Positions 1-8,688 of a stretch of 64,000 nt of DNA are shown here, one piece after another. The notes under the pieces are model-generated. The model saw nothing but the letters and a program-made list of their open reading frames with translations. It did not search any database and was not told the DNA's origin. Made by a program: the position numbers and the translations under genes. How positions within the stretch are numbered: position 1 is the first letter of the stretch; each line of letters begins with the position of its first letter. The stretch spans positions 856,849-920,848 of the forward strand of contig NZ_KB890761.1 of NCBI RefSeq assembly GCF_000373265.1. Direction: 5' to 3'. The DNA comes from Pontibacter roseus DSM 17521 (GTDB lineage Bacteria > Bacteroidota > Bacteroidia > Cytophagales > Hymenobacteraceae).

Positions 1-2020
1 GCGGCGGTGGCAAATCAGGAAGCTTCCCGTATTTCTCCTCTGTCCTCGCTATTGATTGCGGATTGTTCAGGTCACAAATCTCAGATTTTCCATTCTCCAG
101 GTAGAGCACCATCAGCCGCAGGTTCCGGTTGTTGTGCTCTGTTGCAATCCAACCCACTTCTTTTACGGCCGGGTTCCGCTTCAGAAAGGCCTTGTGGTCG
201 TCGTGCATGTTATCTGCTGCGGGCACATAAACAGGTATGTCAGCGGGTAGTGGGGGCGGTGGGGCTGGCAGCTCTTCACCTGCTGGTGGAGGCGGCGGTG
301 GGGTGCCCGGCGCATCCGGTGCAGCTGGCGGTGGCGGCACAGGTGGGTATTTGTCAATGAACTCCCGTACCTGCTCAGAGTGCTTGTTTTTCTCCGTGAT
401 GATGGAAACTACGCCATTAGCGGCTCCTTTGCCGAATGCTTTCTCAGCGCTCTCACCTTTGTAGACACTGATGCTATTAATCTCCTTAGGGTCTAGCTTT
501 TCTGCTGCCTGCTTGGTTGCTTTCACACCATCGATATAGTAAAGCGCTGCGTCAGGGAGATTTGACTTGTCCACGGTTTGTGTTTCTCCTTGTGGCCTTA
601 CAGGTGGCGGCGGTGGCGGCAGGAAAGGTAGTTTCCCCCACTTAGCCTCGGCAGCCGGTATACGTTGATTACCGTTGTAGTCATACGATTCCGATTCGCC
701 ATTCTTCAAGTACACCACAACCGACTCTAAGTTGTATTCCCGTCTGTTGTCAAACTTCCAGCCGACCTCTTTTACTTGAGGATGACGTTCGAGGAAGTCC
801 TTGTAATCCTGCGGCCAGTTTTCTTTGCTTCTGTAGTAGTCCAATTCTTGCAGTTTCAGTACAAAAAATTCTTCCTGAAGGGAGCCGACGTTGTCCCGCT
901 TGGCTACAGGAGGGGCGCTGGGAAGTTTCCCGTATTCTTTTGCGGCGGCTGCCATGCTTTGCTTATCACCAAAGGTATAGACCTCTTCGGCGCCAGATTT
1001 CAGGCTGACCACTAGCTTGCCGTTTGACCTCCAGGAGATGTTCTTCACCTTTGGGTTACGTGCATAGAAGGCTGTATACTCATCGGCAGAGGCAGTAGGG
1101 CTCTGTGCCACTGTAGTCGTTTGCGGGGGTGTATTTTCAGGCGTGGTGGCATCTTCCTGCGTGGCGCTCCGGAAGGCGACCAACAGCACGGTTACGAGGG
1201 GCAGCACAACCAGCAGTCTGAGCCGGTTCGCCCTGCTTGTGGGCATTTTGTTCATCATGGCAATTCTTCGTTTAAGTGATGGGAAATTAAACTGATTGGC
1301 AATCTGAGGTTGTGTGGCGCCTACAACTTTCAGTAAGAGGTATTGGTATTCTCTTCTATCCACACCAGCGGCTACAACATGCTGGTCGGCAATAAATTCA
1401 AGGTTTTCTTTCAGGGCCTTTTTCATGAGCCACACGCCGGGGTTGAACCAGTAGAACACGGTGCTCAACTCAGCCAGCAGCACATCCAGTGTATGCCAGC
1501 CGTTCACATGTATTTGCTCATGCCTTAAAATGGACTCTAGTTCGGGCGTCTGGTGCTGAGCCGGGTTCAGGTAAATGTTCCTCCAGAAGGAGAAGGCCTC
1601 GCTGATGCCGTTCACTATCCGGAACTCGACCCCCTGGTAAGTGGCAGGTATAGAGGCGCGGTGAATCTTGTAAAGCGAAATAAACTGCAGGGATAGTCTT
1701 GCCAACATAAGTCCGCAGCCCGCCCAAAATAGGACAACAGGTATAAGCCAGTAGTCGAATGCTGCTTGCTCAGGTATAGCGGTAGGCGTCCAGGCAGGTA
1801 TAGCCACGGCATAGCTTTGCACGGCGGCGAGCTCCTGGTGACGGCTGAACAACTCGGTGAGGTCAATCAGCGGATAGACAGTGGAGAACAGGATGCCGAA
1901 CACCAGGAAGAGGCGGTTCAGGTGGTAAAACGTGAGTTTGCGGAGCACCAGGTGGTACGCCAGGTAGAACAGCACCAGGGCCACGTTCGCTTTGAGCAGG
2001 TATAGCAGCAAGTCCGGCAT
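1..2020 (-). CDS. M56 (BlaR1-like) membrane metallopeptidase with TonB-plug-like tail, C-terminus beyond window
   Basis: Signal-transducing membrane peptidase of the BlaR1/MecR1 family, partner of the BlaI-type repressor just upstream. The protein starts MPDLLLYLLK, has hydrophobic segments over about residues 1-110, and shows a zinc-binding HExxH site (HEQIH, near residue 167). One more hydrophobic segment (LRLLVVLPLVTVLLVAF) follows near residue 275. The periplasmic part holds three related modules with signature FLxRxPxVKEVGW...GKLP near residues 312-370, 407-468 and 602-670. Between the second and third are a TonB-plug-like stretch (ALYYIDGV...NGVVSII, about 490-550) and proline-rich linkers. 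The start is ATG, one base after the repressor stop, implying translational coupling. No stop codon occurs before position 1, so the C-terminus is missing. M56 and BlaI-like context is clear; the inducing signal is unknown and need not be a beta-lactam. Confidence 0.88.
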   Translation of the reverse strand, partial: MPDLLLYLLKANVALVLFYLAYHLVLRKLTFYHLNRLFLVFGILFSTVYPLIDLTELFSRHQELAAVQSYAVAIPAWTPTAIPEQAAFDYWLIPVVLFWAGCGLMLARLSLQFISLYKIHRASIPATYQGVEFRIVNGISEAFSFWRNIYLNPAQHQTPELESILRHEQIHVNGWHTLDVLLAELSTVFYWFNPGVWLMKKALKENLEFIADQHVVAAGVDRREYQYLLLKVVGATQPQIANQFNFPSLKRRIAMMNKMPTSRANRLRLLVVLPLVTVLLVAFRSATQEDATTPENTPPQTTTVAQSPTASADEYTAFYARNPKVKNISWRSNGKLVVSLKSGAEEVYTFGDKQSMAAAAKEYGKLPSAPPVAKRDNVGSLQEEFFVLKLQELDYYRSKENWPQDYKDFLERHPQVKEVGWKFDNRREYNLESVVVYLKNGESESYDYNGNQRIPAAEAKWGKLPFLPPPPPPVRPQGETQTVDKSNLPDAALYYIDGVKATKQAAEKLDPKEINSISVYKGESAEKAFGKGAANGVVSIITEKNKHSEQVREFIDKYPPVPPPPAAPDAPGTPPPPPPAGEELPAPPPPLPADIPVYVPAADNMHDDHKAFLKRNPAVKEVGWIATEHNNRNLRLMVLYLENGKSEICDLNNPQSIARTEEKYGKLPDLPPP

Positions 2021-2021
2021 A

Positions 2022-2387
2022 TCACTTCGATTTCTTGTTTTCAATCATGTCGATGATTTCCTTCAGCTCCTCTGCGCTGATTTGCTTCTCCCGTGCGAAA
2101 AAGGCCACCAGTTCCTTGTAGGAGCTCTTGAAGTAGTCGCCCACAAAACCCTTCATGAAGCGCTTCTTGTAGTCTTCCTCCTTGATGATGGGGGTATAGC
2201 GGTAGGTGTTGCCAATCTTCTCGCTCTGTAGAAAGCCCTTTTTCTCCAGGTTCTTGACGGTGGAGGCGAGTGTGGTGTAAGGCGGCTTCGGCTCTTCCAA
2301 CTTCTCCAGAAACTCCTTGATGAAACCGCCGTCCAGCGACCAAATCGCCTGCATGGCTTCCTCTTCTTGTTGCGTCAGCTTTTCCAT
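2022..2387 (-). CDS. BlaI/MecI-family winged-helix repressor
   Basis: A 121-residue DNA-binding repressor of the BlaI/MecI (penicillinase repressor) family. Residues 1-75 form the winged helix (MEKLTQQEEEAMQAIW..., then YTTLASTVKNLEKKGFL, the recognition-helix region). The C-terminal third carries the FMKGFVGDYF and EELKEIIDMIE helices expected of the dimerisation and cleavage region. It is first in an operon with the M56 peptidase, whose ATG lies one base beyond this stop. In characterised systems the peptidase triggers cleavage of the repressor and derepresses both genes. Two palindromic sites just upstream of the ATG are likely its own operators, so it probably autoregulates. The target genes elsewhere cannot be seen. 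Confidence 0.93.
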   Translation of the reverse strand: MEKLTQQEEEAMQAIWSLDGGFIKEFLEKLEEPKPPYTTLASTVKNLEKKGFLQSEKIGNTYRYTPIIKEEDYKKRFMKGFVGDYFKSSYKELVAFFAREKQISAEELKEIIDMIENKKSK

Positions 2388-2392
2388 AGTTC

Positions 2393-2426
2393 TACGATGT
2401 TTTCGTATAGTTACGAAAGTTTCGTA
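2393..2426. promoter_or_regulatory. Tandem palindromic operator, probably for the BlaI-like repressor
   Basis: Two 15-base dyads lie 5 to 40 bases upstream of the repressor ATG. The site at 2412-2426 has perfect 7-base arms (TACGAAA-G-TTTCGTA). The site at 2393-2407 (TACGATGTTTTCGTA) is an imperfect copy with matching TACGA/TCGTA ends. Their centres are 19 bases apart, about two helical turns. BlaI/MecI dimers bind dyads ending in TAC...GTA, so autoregulation by the adjacent repressor is the natural reading, but this is inference. Confidence 0.7.
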
Positions 2427-2586
2427 ATAAGGTCAAGAGTTTCTCTGAAATTTTTTGAATAATTATTTTCCGTAGCACAAAATCGTGTCCCATGCCTCAC
2501 AGATAGGTATAGCCAAATAGAAAGAAACATCTCCGTTTGGCTAGCGTCTTAAGGTATAGCCATTCCATCAAAGCTAGAATTCTGAT

Positions 2587-3567
2587 ATGAAAGCCATACT
2601 TCTGAAACAACCCGGCGGGCCGGAGCAACTGGTGCTGGGAGAGTACGAAAAGCCCCTGCCGAAACCCTATGAACTGCTGGTTCGGGTACAGGCCACCGCC
2701 CTCAACCGGGCAGACACGCTGCAACGCCAGGGAAAGTACCCGCCGCCAAAAGGAGAGAGCCCGCTGCTGGGCCTCGAGGTAGCCGGAGAGGTGGTGGAGG
2801 CAGGCTTCAACTGTACCCACTTCCAGAAGGGAGATAAGGTATTCGGGTTGCTGCCCGGCGGCGGCTATGCAGAGTACGCCGTGATACATGAGGAAATGGC
2901 CATGGCTATACCTGAGGGACTGAGCATGGAGGCTGCTGCTGCCATACCTGAGGTATTTCTGACGGCCTTTCAGGCGCTGGTGTGGCTGGGCAAGCTGCAG
3001 GCCGGGGAACGGCTGCTGGTGCACGCCGGGGCCAGTGGCGTGGGTACGGCCGCTATTCAACTGGCACGTGCCCTGGAGGCGGAGGTACTGGTGACGGCAT
3101 CGGAGCGGAAACTGCAGGCTTGTCTGGACCTGGGAGCGCACAAAGCCATCAACTACAAAGAGGTGCCGTTTGAGGATGAGGTGCTGGCCTATACCAACTC
3201 GGAAGGGGTGGATGTGCTGGTGGATTTCATTGCCGGGCCCTACTTCAAACAGAACATCGAGTGCCTGCGGCTGGACGGGCGGCTGGTGCTGCTGGCCACC
3301 ATGGGAGGCGGCAAGGTAGAGGATTTCGACCTGCGGCGAATCCTGGCAAAGCGTCTGCAGGTGATGGGCTCCACGCTGCGCTCGCGCACCCGCGACTACC
3401 AGATAAAACTAACCCAGGAAATGAGCGCGTTCGTCCTGCCGCATTTCCAGAGCGGCACCATCAAGCCCGTGGTAGACTCTGTGTTTGACTGGCAGGAGGT
3501 GGCAGAGGCCCATCGGTACATGGAAGCCAACAAGAACATCGGCAAAATCGTGCTGCGGGTGAGTTAA
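2587..3567 (+). CDS. NAD(P)H:quinone oxidoreductase, PIG3/QOR-type zinc-independent MDR
   Basis: A 326-residue medium-chain reductase of the quinone oxidoreductase branch, predicted to reduce quinones or enones with NADPH in the cytoplasm. The GroES-like N-terminal domain spans roughly residues 1-120 (ALNRADTLQRQGKYPPP is the PIG3/QOR signature). The nucleotide-binding Rossmann fold starts with HAGASGVGTAA at 146-156. Catalytic zinc ligands are absent, as expected for this branch. Length is typical. The ATG is preceded by a region carrying two copies of GGTATAG (near 2506 and 2551). The gene diverges from the blaI-like operon and ends before a strong hairpin. Family assignment is firm; the physiological substrate is not known. 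Confidence 0.93.
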   Translation: MKAILLKQPGGPEQLVLGEYEKPLPKPYELLVRVQATALNRADTLQRQGKYPPPKGESPLLGLEVAGEVVEAGFNCTHFQKGDKVFGLLPGGGYAEYAVIHEEMAMAIPEGLSMEAAAAIPEVFLTAFQALVWLGKLQAGERLLVHAGASGVGTAAIQLARALEAEVLVTASERKLQACLDLGAHKAINYKEVPFEDEVLAYTNSEGVDVLVDFIAGPYFKQNIECLRLDGRLVLLATMGGGKVEDFDLRRILAKRLQVMGSTLRSRTRDYQIKLTQEMSAFVLPHFQSGTIKPVVDSVFDWQEVAEAHRYMEANKNIGKIVLRVS

Positions 3568-3584
3568 AGCCGCTTACCTCCTGA

Positions 3585-3627
3585 AAACAAAACGGGGACT
3601 GATGTCACATCAGGCCCCGTTTTGTTT
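3585..3627. terminator. Bidirectional stem-loop terminator
   Basis: A 13-base perfect stem (AAACAAAACGGGG with CCCCGTTTTGTTT) encloses a second short dyad (CTGATG/CATCAG). The A- and T-rich outer ends let it act for both convergent neighbours, the oxidoreductase (+) and the pseudouridine synthase (-). Confidence 0.85.
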
Positions 3628-3632
3628 ATGCT

Positions 3633-4346
3633 CTAGGCATACTGCCGGAGTTGCTTTATCAGCACGGCCATGTCTTTGGGGTAAGGCGCCTCTACCTTGA
3701 TAGGCTCCTCGTTCATCAGCCTGAAACCGATGGTGTGGGAGTGTAGGGCGAAGCGTTTGATAAGGGGTTGTTCCTCGGTCTGCTGCTTCAGGTTGAACTT
3801 GCGTTTCAGGCTGCTCAGGAACACGTTCTCGCCTCCATAGAGCTCATCGCCCACGATGGGCGCGCCCAGGAAGGCCAGGTGCACCCGTATCTGGTGCAGG
3901 CGGCCGGTCACCGGCATACACTCCACCAAGGTATGGCGACTGTAGTTCTCCAGCGTCGTGAAGTAGGTCTCTGCGGGTTTGCCCTTTGGCGTGAGCTTGG
4001 CCACCCCTTTAGCACCTGCCAGAATGGAACGGTTCACCAACTGGTCCTCGAACTTATGCGTGCCCCAGGCAACGGCATGGTATACCTTGTACACCTCGCG
4101 GTGCTCGAACTGCATGGACAAGTGCCGGTAAGCCTCCGGATTCTTGGCAAACACGAGGCAGCCGGATGTGTCCTTGTCGAGGCGGTGACAGGCCTGCAGG
4201 TCAGGGTTGTGCTGGCGGGCCAGCTTCAGGAGGTTAGTGGAGTTCGGGGTTCGGTCTTCCAGCGTAGCCAGGAAGGGCGGCTTGTTCACCACCAGGAAGT
4301 CCTCATCCTCATATATTATCAGGTCTTTGAAAACCGGGTATTTCAT
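3633..4346 (-). CDS. RluA-family RNA pseudouridine synthase
   Basis: A 237-residue enzyme converting specific uridines in rRNA or tRNA to pseudouridine. The catalytic motif HRLDKDTSG is at 54-62, with the nucleophilic aspartate at 57. Other family motifs are VVNKPP (19-24) and GRLHQIRVHLAFLGAPIVGDELYGG in the second half. There is no N-terminal S4 domain, which fits the short RluA/RluC-like subgroup. Start is ATG at 4346, about 50 bases downstream of a possible -7 box (TATCTTTG on this strand, 4396-4403). Which RNA position it modifies cannot be told from the sequence. It converges on the oxidoreductase across a shared terminator. Confidence 0.95.
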   Translation of the reverse strand: MKYPVFKDLIIYEDEDFLVVNKPPFLATLEDRTPNSTNLLKLARQHNPDLQACHRLDKDTSGCLVFAKNPEAYRHLSMQFEHREVYKVYHAVAWGTHKFEDQLVNRSILAGAKGVAKLTPKGKPAETYFTTLENYSRHTLVECMPVTGRLHQIRVHLAFLGAPIVGDELYGGENVFLSSLKRKFNLKQQTEEQPLIKRFALHSHTIGFRLMNEEPIKVEAPYPKDMAVLIKQLRQYA

Positions 4347-4395
4347 TTAACAACGTGTTGGTTAGGGCACAGCTATACCTCTGCTATGCAGCCTG

Positions 4396-4403
4396 CAAAG
4401 ATA
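4396..4403 (-). promoter_or_regulatory. Putative Bacteroidota -7 box for the pseudouridine synthase gene
   Basis: On the minus strand this reads TATCTTTG, matching the TAnnTTTG consensus of the Bacteroidota primary sigma factor. No well spaced -33 TTG was found. The rest of the 4347-4558 gap holds one CTATACC motif (near 4373) and nothing else I can name. Confidence 0.4.
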
Positions 4404-4558
4404 CAGATAATAATTGTCCGTTGCTGAAGGGAGAATTGCTGCTGGCTAATTGTTGGAAAACATGTTCCCGCCATATAAGCGCGAAACATACCTGTAATCA
4501 GTTACTAGTCAACCGAAACGCCTAAAAGGACAATGAAGCAGCGCGGAGCAAGAGGGAC

Positions 4559-5599
4559 TCAGGCCGCCTTCGCCTTCAGCAGCTTGAAGCGGAGCGTGGT
4601 TCCCTTGCCCAGTTCACTTTTCACGGCTATGAAAGAGCGGTGCGCCTCCACGATGTGCTTGGAAATGGCCAGACCTAGGCCGGAGCCGCCTCTGTCGCGC
4701 GAGCGGCTCTTCTCGATGCGGTAGAAGCGTTCAAAAATGCGGTTGATGTGCTCTTCGGCTATACCTGCGCCATCGTCCTTCACAGTGATGGTATAGCGCT
4801 TACGACCTTCCGTGAACGAGGCCCATATGTTGCCGCCGTCACGTCCGTACTTGATGGCATTGTCCACCAGGTTGATGAACACCTGCCGGATTCGGTTCGG
4901 GTCGGCGTGCAGCATGACCTTCTCGTTCGGGCGCACATCCAGGTGCAGGTGTATCTGGCGGGCAGCGGCCTTCTGCTCCAACTGCTCAAACACTTCGCGC
5001 ATCAGCTGCACTGCGTCGAAGTCCTGTTTCTCCATTTTGACCACGCCCGTCTCAAACTGTGAGATGCTAAGCAGGTCCTGCACCAGCGTGTCCAGCCCGT
5101 CCAGGCTGTTGGCGGCCTTCTGCAGGAACTTGTCGCGCACGGCGGGGTCGTCCATGGCGCCATCCAGCAAGGTATGGATGAAGCCCTGAGCAGCGAAGAT
5201 TGGGGTTTTGAGCTCATGCGACACGTCAGCCAGGAACTCGCGCCGCATCACCTGCAGGTGTTTCAACTCGTCTATCTCCTGCTGCTTACGTTCGGCTATC
5301 AGGAAGATGTCATCCTTTATTTTCCGGAGCGGGTCGGCGGTGAAGATGGAACGGCCTTCCACTTTCTTGTATTCCTGCCGCTTGATTTTCTCCAGGCTCG
5401 AGTACAGGTTCTTGATTTCCCGGAACACGAGCGCCTCATAGGAGAAATACACCAGCAGGAAGCAGCAGATGAACACCAGCACCAGCGCCACCATAAGGCC
5501 CTCAGAAGAGAAGTAGCTGGCCAAGGCGAGAAAAGCAGTGAGCACGGCGGCCACTGCCAAGGCTGTCAAAAGGGCAAGCGAACGGGAATTGAGGTTCAT
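4559..5599 (-). CDS. PhoR-like sensor histidine kinase
   Basis: Membrane sensor kinase of 346 residues, partner of the response regulator immediately upstream. Two transmembrane helices (about 8-30 and 35-56) have almost no periplasmic loop, so it probably senses within the membrane or through partners. A linker follows, then the dimerisation domain with phospho-acceptor His128 (FLADVSHELKTP). The HATPase domain has the N box (LVDNAIKYG), G1 (DDGAGI), F (FERFYRIEKSRSR) and G2 (GGSGLGLAI). Size and boxes match the PhoR/WalK group. The ATG is 3 bases after the regulator stop, so the two are cotranscribed. The signal is unknown; phosphate is one possibility, but no pst genes are nearby. Confidence 0.94.
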   Translation of the reverse strand: MNLNSRSLALLTALAVAAVLTAFLALASYFSSEGLMVALVLVFICCFLLVYFSYEALVFREIKNLYSSLEKIKRQEYKKVEGRSIFTADPLRKIKDDIFLIAERKQQEIDELKHLQVMRREFLADVSHELKTPIFAAQGFIHTLLDGAMDDPAVRDKFLQKAANSLDGLDTLVQDLLSISQFETGVVKMEKQDFDAVQLMREVFEQLEQKAAARQIHLHLDVRPNEKVMLHADPNRIRQVFINLVDNAIKYGRDGGNIWASFTEGRKRYTITVKDDGAGIAEEHINRIFERFYRIEKSRSRDRGGSGLGLAISKHIVEAHRSFIAVKSELGKGTTLRFKLLKAKAA

Positions 5600-5602
5600 G
5601 CG

Positions 5603-6292
5603 CTAGTCGGTGTTGAACTTGTAGCCAACGCCCTTGATGGTTTTGATGTTGTCTTCGCCTATCTTCTCGCGCACTTTGCGTATGTGCACGTCCACGGTGC
5701 GGGCAATCACATACACATCGCTGCCCCATACGCTGTTGAGCAGCTCCTCGCGGGAGAACACTTTGTTGGGTGTGGCAGCCAGGAAAGCGAGTAGCTCAAA
5801 CTCCTTCTTCGGGAGGGTGATTTTCTGTTCTCCCTTGAAGACGGTGTAACTAGTGCGGTCGATGCGCAGGCCTCCGGCTTCTATCACCTTCTCCTGCTCC
5901 TCCTGCTGGGCATCGCGGCGGGCGTAGGAGGCCAGCCGGCTGAGAAGCGCGCGCGGTTTGATGGGCTTTGTGATGAAATCGTCGGCGCCGGCGTCAAAGG
6001 CAGCCACCTCAGAGAATTCCTCGGCGCGGGCCGTCAGGAAGATGATGTGCGTCTGGCGGAATTCGTTCTCTTCTCTAATATGCCGGCAGGCGGCTATACC
6101 ATCCAGCACGGGCATCATTACGTCCATCAGTATCACGTTGGGCTTGAAGGTATGGGCTACCTCAATGGCTTTCTTGCCGTTTTCAGCTTGCGCCACTTCG
6201 TAGCCTTCGCGGGTCAGGTTGTAGTGGAGTAGCTCCACAATGTCCGGGTCGTCATCTACTACCAGGATTTTATAGTTGGTTGGTGTCTGCAC
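5603..6292 (-). CDS. OmpR/PhoB-family response regulator
   Basis: A 229-residue two-component transcription factor. The receiver domain (1-120) has the acidic pocket VDDDPD (12-17), phospho-acceptor Asp57 (ILMDVMMP), conserved Thr87 and Lys109 (TKP). The C-terminal winged helix (about 130-229) contains FELLAFLAATPNKVFSREELLNSVWG and RTVDVHIRKVREKIG, classic for OmpR/PhoB proteins. It is the first gene of an operon with the sensor kinase. A -7 box about 90 bases upstream is a likely promoter. Its targets cannot be inferred here. Confidence 0.95.
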   Translation of the reverse strand: MQTPTNYKILVVDDDPDIVELLHYNLTREGYEVAQAENGKKAIEVAHTFKPNVILMDVMMPVLDGIAACRHIREENEFRQTHIIFLTARAEEFSEVAAFDAGADDFITKPIKPRALLSRLASYARRDAQQEEQEKVIEAGGLRIDRTSYTVFKGEQKITLPKKEFELLAFLAATPNKVFSREELLNSVWGSDVYVIARTVDVHIRKVREKIGEDNIKTIKGVGYKFNTD

Positions 6293-6382
6293 GTTGCTTG
6301 TCTATGTTTCAGTTTACACGGTTACACTGCCTAAAAACCCTTCTGTGCTGAGGCTGCTCACGCTGCCCCAGTCCCTACTATA

Positions 6383-6390
6383 CAAATATA
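6383..6390 (-). promoter_or_regulatory. Putative -7 promoter box for the two-component operon
   Basis: Minus-strand TATATTTG matches TAnnTTTG and lies 90 bases upstream of the regulator ATG. I found no -33 TTG at 19-21 bases, so only the -7 element is supported. Confidence 0.45.
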
Positions 6391-6469
6391 CTGCTTGTGA
6401 TGCGATTGTGTCTTGCCAGAAGCAAAGCATAATATTTTCTTAACATGTGCCCTGGCGGCCGGGCACAAA

Positions 6470-6494
6470 AAAGCCAGCTATATCGGCTGGCTTT
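6470..6494 (-). terminator. Rho-independent terminator after the DUF3108 gene
   Basis: Nine-base arms (AAAGCCAGC and GCTGGCTTT) separated by seven bases, followed on the minus strand by a run of T. It sits two bases after the stop codon of the gene ending at 6497. Confidence 0.85.
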
Positions 6495-6496
6495 GA

Positions 6497-7309
6497 TTAC
6501 TTCTGTGCGACTAGCGCCGGTTTATGCCTGAGGTTCCTATGCTCGTACAGGTCAACCTTCACGGCACCCACAAACATGTCAGCCTGTATCAGCACCGGTA
6601 TCTTGTTTTTGTCGTCGGACAGGTATACCGTGACGGCATCTTCACCCTTGAACAGCTTGTTCTTTGGCATTTTCGGAATCAGTTTGATGGCCCTGAACGT
6701 TCCGGCCTTGGTCGAGATGTTCTCGCGGCCCTTATAGGTCACCACCATGTCGAACACCTCCTCATCAAAGAAACCCTTCACCGTGAATTTCTCACCTGGG
6801 GTCATCCTGTCGTAGTCGAGGGTGCGCAGGTAGTAAAAGCCGCTCACAATGTCCTGGGCATGTGTCGGAATCTTGTGGGAGCTGTTTCTCTTGTCTCTGT
6901 TGCGCTTCTTTGACTCTACCTTTGCTGTGTTGTTGTAATGGTTGAAGTCCACTGTCTCACGCTTGCGGTAGCTGCCCTCCTCTATGTTGCGGAAGGAGCG
7001 CTGCGGCAGAATGGCAGCCGTGTCGATGTAGGATTGCCAGGTATCCCGTATCCGGATGAACAGGTCAAAGGAACTGGTGGTTTTGCCATAGACAGTGGCC
7101 TTGTAAGTAGGCCGGTCATTGATGCGGTGCAGGTTGGGCGAAATGTCAATCACGGCCTCTGCCGCGTTAATAGGGCCATAGTGCACTTTATACTTCAAGA
7201 GCTCGCCGGCAGTAAAGCTCTCGTTGGGTATAGTGCGCAGGCTCTCCTTTGCCACGAAACCCGACAGCACTACCAGGACCAATAGGATTGCTGGAAAAAT
7301 CTTCTTCAT
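6497..7309 (-). CDS. DUF3108 domain protein, exported
   Basis: A 270-residue protein of the DUF3108 family, whose members are exported and of unknown biochemical role. An N-terminal hydrophobic segment (about 5-20) looks like a signal peptide or anchor. The body begins with the family-like SFTAGELLKYKVHYGPINAAEA stretch and continues as a beta-rich domain (KATVYGKTTSSFDLFIRIRDTW, DIVSGFYYLRTL, FRAIKLIPKMP). In this family the protein resembles a lipid-binding beta barrel that acts at the cell envelope; that is family inference only. It stands alone between terminators, with one CTATACC motif on the sense strand (near 7226). Confidence 0.85.
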   Translation of the reverse strand: MKKIFPAILLVLVVLSGFVAKESLRTIPNESFTAGELLKYKVHYGPINAAEAVIDISPNLHRINDRPTYKATVYGKTTSSFDLFIRIRDTWQSYIDTAAILPQRSFRNIEEGSYRKRETVDFNHYNNTAKVESKKRNRDKRNSSHKIPTHAQDIVSGFYYLRTLDYDRMTPGEKFTVKGFFDEEVFDMVVTYKGRENISTKAGTFRAIKLIPKMPKNKLFKGEDAVTVYLSDDKNKIPVLIQADMFVGAVKVDLYEHRNLRHKPALVAQK

Positions 7310-7426
7310 ACGCTGTTTCAGACTTGCAGTGATTTTCTACTATTCATATCATCAACTAATATGCCAACCGCGTGTCTTGATACTAAGGTAATAGGTTCTT
7401 TACAGACTACCAACAACTTAAAATGC

Positions 7427-7457
7427 AAAAAGGTGCTATCTGGGACAGCACCTTTTT
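7427..7457 (-). terminator. Rho-independent terminator after recA
   Basis: Perfect 11-base arms (AAAAAGGTGCT and AGCACCTTTTT) with a nine-base loop, 26 bases beyond the recA stop on the minus strand and ending in a T run. Confidence 0.88.
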
Positions 7458-7483
7458 GATTACTTCAGGCTAGGAAACAAGGT

Positions 7484-8527
7484 TCATTCAGCTCCGGAAG
7501 TGTCTTCCAGTACTGCGGCTACTTTTTCAGGCTCACCTTTCACGATGGCTCTGATTTTGCCTTCAATCTCTTCCTGCAGCTCCGGGTTGTCCAGCAGAAT
7601 CTGCTTCACACCGTCACGGCCTTGGCCCAGCTTGTCGCCGTTGTAGGAGAACCAGGAACCTGATTTCTGCACAACGCCCAGCTCTACGCCCAGGTCAAGA
7701 ATCTCACCTACCTTGGAGATGCCTTCGCCATACATGATGTCGAATTCCACCACCTTGAACGGAGGCGCCACTTTGTTCTTCACCACTTTCACGCGCGTAC
7801 GGTTACCGGTGATGTTGTCAGCAGACTCTTTGATTTGACCAATACGACGGATATCCAGACGCACAGAAGCATAGAATTTAAGGGCGTTACCACCGGTAGT
7901 GGTTTCTGGGTTACCGAACATCACACCAATCTTCTCGCGCAGCTGGTTGATGAAGATACAGCAGCATCCGGTCTTGTTGATAGTACCTGTCAGCTTACGA
8001 AGCGCCTGGGACATCAAACGTGCCTGCAGACCCATCTTGCTGTCACCCATGTCGCCTTCCAGTTCACCTTTCGGCACCAGGGCAGCCACGGAGTCAATCA
8101 CTATAATATCAATCGCGCCGGAACGAATCAGGTGGTCGGCAATCTCCAGGGCCTGCTCGCCGTTGTCAGGCTGCGAAATCAGGAGGTTCTCTGTGTCAAT
8201 TCCAAGTTTTTCAGCGTATGCCTTGTCAAAGGCGTGCTCAGCGTCGATGAAAGCGGCCAGGCCACCTGCTCGCTGCGCCTCTGCAATGGCATGCATGGTA
8301 AGCGTGGTTTTACCGGACGACTCAGGACCGTATATCTCAATGACACGGCCGCGCGGCAAACCGCCAATGCCCAGAGCAATGTCAAGCCCAAGCGAGCCGG
8401 TAGAGATAGCCGGGATGTCCTCCACTTTGTTGTCGCTCAGCTTCATTACGGTGCCTTTACCGTAAGTCTTGTCAAGCTTGTCTATCGTCAGCTGCAGGGC
8501 TTTTAGTTTTTCGTTGCTTACGCTCAT
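7484..8527 (-). CDS. recA: RecA recombinase
   Basis: Central homologous-recombination ATPase, 347 residues, forming filaments on single-stranded DNA and promoting LexA cleavage where that system exists. Walker A is GPESSGKT at 67-74; the Walker B region reads [14 protein letters not shown]. The [22 protein letters not shown] block is the L2 DNA-binding loop. Length and sequence are typical. It contains no copy of the CTATACC word, in contrast to many neighbours. It is monocistronic, ending at a strong terminator. I found no convincing LexA box upstream. The start ATG at 8527 gives the standard N-terminus. Confidence 0.99.
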   Translation of the reverse strand: MSVSNEKLKALQLTIDKLDKTYGKGTVMKLSDNKVEDIPAISTGSLGLDIALGIGGLPRGRVIEIYGPESSGKTTLTMHAIAEAQRAGGLAAFIDAEHAFDKAYAEKLGIDTENLLISQPDNGEQALEIADHLIRSGAIDIIVIDSVAALVPKGELEGDMGDSKMGLQARLMSQALRKLTGTINKTGCCCIFINQLREKIGVMFGNPETTTGGNALKFYASVRLDIRRIGQIKESADNITGNRTRVKVVKNKVAPPFKVVEFDIMYGEGISKVGEILDLGVELGVVQKSGSWFSYNGDKLGQGRDGVKQILLDNPELQEEIEGKIRAIVKGEPEKVAAVLEDTSGAE

Positions 8528-8688
8528 GTGTGTTTAATTATTTAGCTTTATATTGAAGGTGAAATTACGATTTTCCTATACAATTTGCAAGAAACAACCC
8601 GTGTAATTTGCTAATTTTTTTAGCTGTTTAGGGCTGTCTAGATACAACAACCGGCTGTTGCTTTTTGTGCCATACCTTTCCCTTTTTT

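Noticed and set aside
7..464. Plus-strand Gly/Pro/Ala-rich ORFs at the left edge
   Set aside because: They are antisense to the proline-rich linkers of the M56 peptidase.
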